DNA of 64,000 bases, taken from positions 1 through 64,000 of the forward strand of contig UNSJ01000005.1 in the NCBI GenBank assembly GCA_900548405.1, written 5' to 3'. How positions within the stretch are numbered: the stretch's first letter is position 1; each line of letters opens with the position of its first letter. Below are positions 59,700-64,000 of this stretch, in pieces. Made by a program: the position numbers and the translations under genes. The notes beneath the pieces were generated by a model. The model did not search any database, was not told where the DNA came from, and saw only the letters and a program-made list of their open reading frames with translations. Origin of the DNA: Candidatus Gastranaerophilales bacterium. Its GTDB lineage: Bacteria; Cyanobacteriota; Vampirovibrionia; Gastranaerophilales; Gastranaerophilaceae.

Positions 59700-62549
59700 T
59701 TACTTTTTGTCTTCCCAGATTACATCTTTGGCATCAACTTTAGCATTTGCAATAGCTGCATTTTGAGCTTGTGCTTTGTCAATATTTTCGCTTCTGCCGA
59801 TTTCTTTGCCATCAGTGTTTCTGACCACAGCTTCCCATTTGCCTGTTAAAGGATTGAACTTAGTTTGAACAAATGTTTTTTCTCTGGTTGTAATTTTTTC
59901 GAAATTACCGACTTTGCTTTTACGTTTATATTTCGAAGCCATGTCTTCATTCATATCGAAAAGCCCTAAGTCGATTTTACCGCCGTTTGGCAATCCGTTC
60001 AGTTTATTGTCTTTGTCGTAAGCATCATTATAGAAGTGAACTATTTCCATAGCTTGTTTAAATGTTAACGGTTTTCCGTCGGCATTTTCATACAATGCTG
60101 CCATTTGTGACCAGTATGTACCATTTTTATTTAAGTCCCACATTTCAACTTTATGTTCTGTGGTTCCTTTATATTTTGGTCTGATATCTTCCGGTGTAGG
60201 TTCCGGAGTAATATCTATGTCGTCTTCAGGCTCAATAATTGCCGGTGCCGGAGGAAGCACAGGAGGTTTATCCTGCCTTTCGATTACTTTTTGTCTTGCT
60301 GCTACCTCGGGTGTGCCGCCGTGATATTTAACATTTTTCATTGTAAATAAGCCTGCGATTGCACCTGAAATCCCGCCTGAAATTGCCATTCCAACAGGAA
60401 CGCTCATATCGAATTTATGTCTGGCGCTTGTTGTACCTTTAGCTTCAACCTCGCCTTCGGCTGTAACTGTCCCTCCGCCTTCAACCTCGCCTTCAACGAC
60501 TACGGTTTTTTCGAATTGAACTTCGCCTTTAGCGTTAACGGTTTGTTTATAGTAAACTTCGCCTTCAACAGGAACTTCTCGTTTAAAGTGTACAGTGCCG
60601 TCAACATCTACTTCTTTTCTGAAATAAGCTTCGCCTGAATAATGTTCTGTTCCGCTTGCTTCCCAGGGAATGTCTTTTACAACATTTGTTGTTTGTTCAC
60701 CCATTTTGAAGTCGCCGTCCCAGTATTCTGAAACATATTTATCAGTAGATTGAACTGTACCGTTTGCATTCCAGTTTACATCACCTTCGTATGGTGTATA
60801 ACCGTCAACAACTACTTTTGTATGATAAGGTTCATCGCCTTCTACAATGATAACATCATTATATTTTGCGTAGCCTTCAACTGTTACAGGTTGTTCGTAT
60901 TGTGCAGTTCCCTTTACCGTAACATTTTGAGAGTATGCCTGTTTATAATTATATGCTACATCTTGTGAATATTTAATTATATCGGCATATTTGCCGTTTA
61001 CAACTTTTGTGCAGGCAAAGCCTTCCATTAAACAGCCTCCCGCAAAGCCGCCGAGAGCTCCGGCAAAAGCTTTCTTAAATACGTGTTTAGCGCGCATAAT
61101 ATTTGTTTTATCTTTTTCGTAATCAAGTCCTGCAAGTTTTGCACATTTCTTTTGGAATGAGCGGTCTTTTTGCTTATCAGGAGCTGTCATATGCCCGAGC
61201 TTAGCTTCAATTTCAGGGTGTTTTCTCAAGAAATCTGCTCTTTTTTCAGGATCAGCATATTCAGGATAAGTTTTGGTTAATTCATTTTCAAACTCTTGAA
61301 GTTTAGCATGATCCATGCCTCGTTTGCGGTTTTTGATGCTGGTCAGATAATCCGCATCGTTATAAGCATCTTTTTCATCTGTTGTATCTATTTCATTTTC
61401 GTTTGATAAAGCTACGTAGTAGTCTTTAAATTTTTCACTGTTAAATTTGTAAGATTTTCCGTTTGCGGTAAAATCTCCTTTTTCACCATTTTTAGCTTCA
61501 TCACAGAACAAATCAGGATTTTCCATGACATTTTTTCGCATTTCGCCTGTTAATGCTTTGTTATTGTCATCTTCTTTCCAGGAGCCGTCTTTATCCCAGT
61601 GAACAACCCTGTTTTTGACGCGTTCTTCTGCCAGCTCGCGATTTAATTTCGCTTCAGCCATATATTCGATTAATTCTTCTCTGTTATCTTCGACTTCTTG
61701 TGTTTCTGAAGCTTTAGCTTTTACAAGGGCTTTTGCACCTTCTTGCTTAAGTTTCTCTGCTTTTTCAGTGTCACCGTTTTTTATTGCTTCTTGAATTTTT
61801 TCTTGATATTTATTTGTAGTATTAATTGCTTTATTAAGGTGCCTGTTTTGAATTAATGAGTTAGCCATTTTGCTGTAAGTGCTGTCTTCAAGCTTTACAG
61901 ACTCATCGAGGGCTTCACGATGCGCAATTAATTTAATTTCGGCAGCAGTCATTTCTTCTCGTGCACGAATATAGTTTTCTTTGTGTGATTCGTGAAATGC
62001 TTCGTTATATTTGTTTCTTGCTAGTTCAGCGTTTTTAGGATCTGAATAAAATGCAAGTTTTTGATTTAAAGTGTTTTTAAATTTTTCGGTTTCAGCTTCT
62101 GATGCAAATTCTTTCATGTATCTGTCTTTTAACAGAATTCTTCCGTCAACTGTTTTAGCCCCGTTTTCTAATGATGTTGCAAGTTGTTCTTTTTCTTTGG
62201 CATATACAACATCTGCAATATCTGTTTTTAATATTGACGGGTCTTTTTTATATAATTCTGTATATTCTTTTTTATACTGTTCATATTTTTGCTTTTGTAA
62301 AACCTTATTGTCTGCGAGGTCTACTTTTGGCTGCGGAACAGTGGCGGCTTCTTTGGAAGCCTGTGATTCGACTGCTAAACCTTTAACTTCATTATCTGCT
62401 TTCACAGCATCAGGGTTGCCGATAGGAACATTTGATGTATAAGTTCCATCTGCGTTTTTGGTAAATGTACCATTTTTCACTAAAGCTTCAAGCTGCTCCG
62501 GCTTGATTTTTGCAATGTACTCCTTAGAGACAATTTCATTTGCACACAT
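59700..62549 (-). CDS. Large protein with dodecapeptide repeats between two glycine-zipper membrane segments
   Basis: A 949-residue protein with no recognised function. Residues 70-480 are charged and helical, with coiled-coil character and no signal peptide. Two Gly-rich hydrophobic segments (FAGALGGFAGG near 490-505, MAISGGISGAIAGLF near 717-735) flank about 205 residues. Within these are two blocks of 12-residue repeats of the form xVxVxGxxxYxx (NVTVKGTAQYEQ, PVTVEGYAKYND; EVDVDGTVHFKR, EVPVEGEVYYKQ). The C-terminus has a Pro-rich linker and an acidic/Asn segment (DLNKNGTYW). AGAAAGGAT precedes the ATG, and an inverted repeat sits just before it at 62564-62585. Confidence 0.85.
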   Translation of the reverse strand: MCANEIVSKEYIAKIKPEQLEALVKNGTFTKNADGTYTSNVPIGNPDAVKADNEVKGLAVESQASKEAATVPQPKVDLADNKVLQKQKYEQYKKEYTELYKKDPSILKTDIADVVYAKEKEQLATSLENGAKTVDGRILLKDRYMKEFASEAETEKFKNTLNQKLAFYSDPKNAELARNKYNEAFHESHKENYIRAREEMTAAEIKLIAHREALDESVKLEDSTYSKMANSLIQNRHLNKAINTTNKYQEKIQEAIKNGDTEKAEKLKQEGAKALVKAKASETQEVEDNREELIEYMAEAKLNRELAEERVKNRVVHWDKDGSWKEDDNNKALTGEMRKNVMENPDLFCDEAKNGEKGDFTANGKSYKFNSEKFKDYYVALSNENEIDTTDEKDAYNDADYLTSIKNRKRGMDHAKLQEFENELTKTYPEYADPEKRADFLRKHPEIEAKLGHMTAPDKQKDRSFQKKCAKLAGLDYEKDKTNIMRAKHVFKKAFAGALGGFAGGCLMEGFACTKVVNGKYADIIKYSQDVAYNYKQAYSQNVTVKGTAQYEQPVTVEGYAKYNDVIIVEGDEPYHTKVVVDGYTPYEGDVNWNANGTVQSTDKYVSEYWDGDFKMGEQTTNVVKDIPWEASGTEHYSGEAYFRKEVDVDGTVHFKREVPVEGEVYYKQTVNAKGEVQFEKTVVVEGEVEGGGTVTAEGEVEAKGTTSARHKFDMSVPVGMAISGGISGAIAGLFTMKNVKYHGGTPEVAARQKVIERQDKPPVLPPAPAIIEPEDDIDITPEPTPEDIRPKYKGTTEHKVEMWDLNKNGTYWSQMAALYENADGKPLTFKQAMEIVHFYNDAYDKDNKLNGLPNGGKIDLGLFDMNEDMASKYKRKSKVGNFEKITTREKTFVQTKFNPLTGKWEAVVRNTDGKEIGRSENIDKAQAQNAAIANAKVDAKDVIWEDKK

Positions 62550-62898
62550 AATTGATCCTTTCTGTATTCTTATTTATAAGAATACAAAGTTTTTATACTT
62601 CTCTTGAATATATAAAAACATTTTGATTATAAAAATTTCACACTAAAAGAAAACTCATGAATATGTGTTTGTCCAAAACCCTTGTACAGTAAGGATATTA
62701 GCCTCAAAAATTTATATTTACAAATCTTAATATAGTAGATGTAAAGAATATAATATATAAATATATAATAAATAAAATATTAATTGTTAAAATTTGTTAA
62801 TTTTTACCCGAAAAAAGTCAATATTTATAATAAAAATTTCGTTTATATAATTATGCAAACAAAAGTGTAAAAATTAACGTGTAAACAAAGGATACAAA
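62550..62898. other. AT-rich divergent intergenic region
   Basis: About 350 bases with no gene. It contains the inverted repeat GTATTCTTA-TTTA-TAAGAATAC (62564-62585) in the leader of the repeat-protein gene, and a very AT-rich stretch (62700-62850) with many TATA-like elements that must hold the promoters of both divergent genes. I could not settle on a specific promoter. Confidence 0.5.
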
Positions 62899-64000
62899 AT
62901 GGAAAAGTCAAGATTATTTAACAGGGAAAAATTAAACAGACTTATTGCAGGTACATTATCATTTCTGTTTATAATGCAGCAATCGCTATGTTATCAGGTA
63001 ATTGCATCTACAATTACAAATGCTGACGGAAGCGCAATTAATAAAAATCCGCAGACAGGCAACTTTGAAATCAGACCTGATGCTTTTAACGGTGATGTCG
63101 GTTTTAAACAATTCGGCAAAATTGAACTTTCCAAAGGTGATGTACTAAACTTCATTTACCAATGGTATCAACAAAACCAAACAGTTAATGGTAATACTGT
63201 TACTCATACTTATAAAACAGGTGATATCAATACGTTCATTAACCTTGTAAATGAAGGCGTAAATATCAACGGTATTGTTAATGCTTTAACTAAAATCGGA
63301 AGCAACGGTGCTCTTAAAACTGACGGTAATTTAATGTTTATTTCACCTAACGGCATGGTTGTTGGTTCAAGCGGTGTTTTAAATGTTGGTAACTTATCAG
63401 TTATTACACCTACTCCGACATCTTACAAAACTTTATCAGACAGCTTGGCTTTACCTCAATCTTCAAATTATGCCGTAAAAGAAACGACAGCTCATAACGG
63501 TGTTATTGATCCTGGCAGTATTGTATATGATAAAGACACTATAGTTGGTGTTGCAACAGATAAAACATTTAATGCAGGACTTTTAGAAGCAGGAACAGGT
63601 GCAATTTCAATTAACGGTAAAGTTTTAGCAAGAGGTAATGTTGAATTAAACGGCGGAACAGTTGCAGTTGGTAATGGCGGTTTGCTTTTAGCAGGTGTAG
63701 GTAAGGATACTACCGTATTTAAAACAGAAGATGCGGCTACAACATTATTTGATACTCTTGTAAACACAGATAATATGAATACAGGTTCAGGATTTGCTAA
63801 TTCAAACGGTAATATAGTTATTACATCTTCAGTAGGCACTTCTGTCGGAGCTAATGCAAAGGTTAGAAACTATGCAGCTAACAGCAATATTACAATTAAC
63901 AATTCAGGTGCTGACGGTGTAAGCATCTCAGGTGAAGTATCAAACCCTAACGGTAACTTAACGATTAACAATGCCGGCGGTGAACTTCTTGTAAATACTA
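62899..64000 (+). CDS. Filamentous adhesin, LktA/hemagglutinin-like (second, 3' end outside window)
   Basis: The frame is open from the ATG at 62899 to the window edge (367 codons). A signal-peptide-like N-terminus includes LIAGTLSFLFIMQQSLC, longer and more extended than in the first adhesin. Then comes the TPS-like cap NFEIRPDAFNGDVGFKQFGKIELSKGDVLNFIY and SPNGMVVGSSGVLNVGNLSV, and after about residue 200 the beta-helix rungs. It is a paralogue of the 55573 gene, with the same NGDxGF, LSKGD and SPNGMVVG motifs. AAAGGAT precedes the ATG by six bases. The cell-surface end is unknown. Confidence 0.85.
   Translation, partial: MEKSRLFNREKLNRLIAGTLSFLFIMQQSLCYQVIASTITNADGSAINKNPQTGNFEIRPDAFNGDVGFKQFGKIELSKGDVLNFIYQWYQQNQTVNGNTVTHTYKTGDINTFINLVNEGVNINGIVNALTKIGSNGALKTDGNLMFISPNGMVVGSSGVLNVGNLSVITPTPTSYKTLSDSLALPQSSNYAVKETTAHNGVIDPGSIVYDKDTIVGVATDKTFNAGLLEAGTGAISINGKVLARGNVELNGGTVAVGNGGLLLAGVGKDTTVFKTEDAATTLFDTLVNTDNMNTGSGFANSNGNIVITSSVGTSVGANAKVRNYAANSNITINNSGADGVSISGEVSNPNGNLTINNAGGELLVNT

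Noticed and set aside
62071-62442. Long open frame antisense to the repeat protein
   Set aside because: A shadow of a codon-biased long gene on the other strand; Cys/Ser/Phe-rich product with no start signal.
62700-62850. Very AT-rich stretch as a replication origin
   Set aside because: No DnaA boxes seen and no replication genes nearby; a divergent promoter region is enough to explain it.
1-64000. tRNA, rRNA, transposase or prophage module
   Set aside because: No sequence resembling these was found in the intergenic spacers or gene list.

Overview
The window is AT-rich, gene-dense bacterial chromosome. The best fit is a gut-type Vampirovibrionia/Melainabacteria (Candidatus Gastranaerophilales), the non-photosynthetic sister group of Cyanobacteria. 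This rests on recognising families, not on a database search. The cues are several pseudopilins with an FTLAEVLxTLGIIGVV N-terminus and a DxNGxxxPNxxGxDxF loop, two LktA/hemagglutinin-like filamentous adhesins, a murC-murB-ddl-ftsQ cluster, Kdo genes (so an LPS-type outer membrane) and many lineage-specific membrane proteins. No tRNA, rRNA, CRISPR array, integrase or intact insertion sequence was seen.

Layout. 1-2.5 kb: end of serine dehydratase, coaX, rex. 2.5-6.9 kb: pdxJ, a MurT-like ligase and a YtxH/DUF948-like/YtxH cluster. 6.5-9.2 kb: a reverse operon with lspA and rluD. 9.2-17.5 kb: leuS, then murC-murB-ddl-ftsQ and nadE. 17.5-24.5 kb: accessory pilin region with two pilins, a decayed pilin/YadA-head/S74-chaperone gene and two XRE regulators, interrupted by rpmI-rplT and a YajQ gene. 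24.5-33.2 kb: panD, an amylase behind two large paralogous membrane proteins, and kdsD-kdsC-queD-uppP. 33.2-37.6 kb: a membrane-anchored ADP-ribosyltransferase-like protein, a lipoprotein, an OadG-like subunit with an ion transporter, and a pilin whose reading frame may be switched by a G tract. 37.6-42.2 kb: MarR-controlled EmrA/EmrB/TolC-like tripartite efflux. 42.2-50.5 kb: radical SAM protein, membrane-tailed GH77-like enzyme, zinc-type P1B ATPase with SmtB-type repressor, thioredoxin, WG-repeat protein. 50.5-64 kb: AsmA-like protein, 2-oxoacid decarboxylase, two adhesins, a DXS-like enzyme and a 949-residue protein with dodecapeptide repeats between two glycine-zipper membrane segments.

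How they work together. Most intact operons build the envelope: peptidoglycan precursors (murC, murB, ddl, the MurT-like ligase, uppP), division (ftsQ), Kdo for LPS (kdsC, kdsD), lipoprotein maturation (lspA) and lipid or outer-membrane upkeep (AsmA-like). Surface genes (pilins, adhesins, the repeat protein) form the accessory layer and carry the signs of variability: G homopolymers, a broken pilin fusion and paired XRE regulators. Metabolic genes point to fermentation of alpha-glucans and amino acids with redox control by Rex. Several single genes have a -10 box six or seven bases before the ATG and no Shine-Dalgarno, which suggests leaderless mRNAs.

The strongest candidates for something undescribed are the dodecapeptide-repeat protein (59700-62549), the pilin-YadA-S74 fusion (22256-24108), the G-tract pilin switch (36834-36929) and the ADP-ribosyltransferase-like protein (33582-34691).
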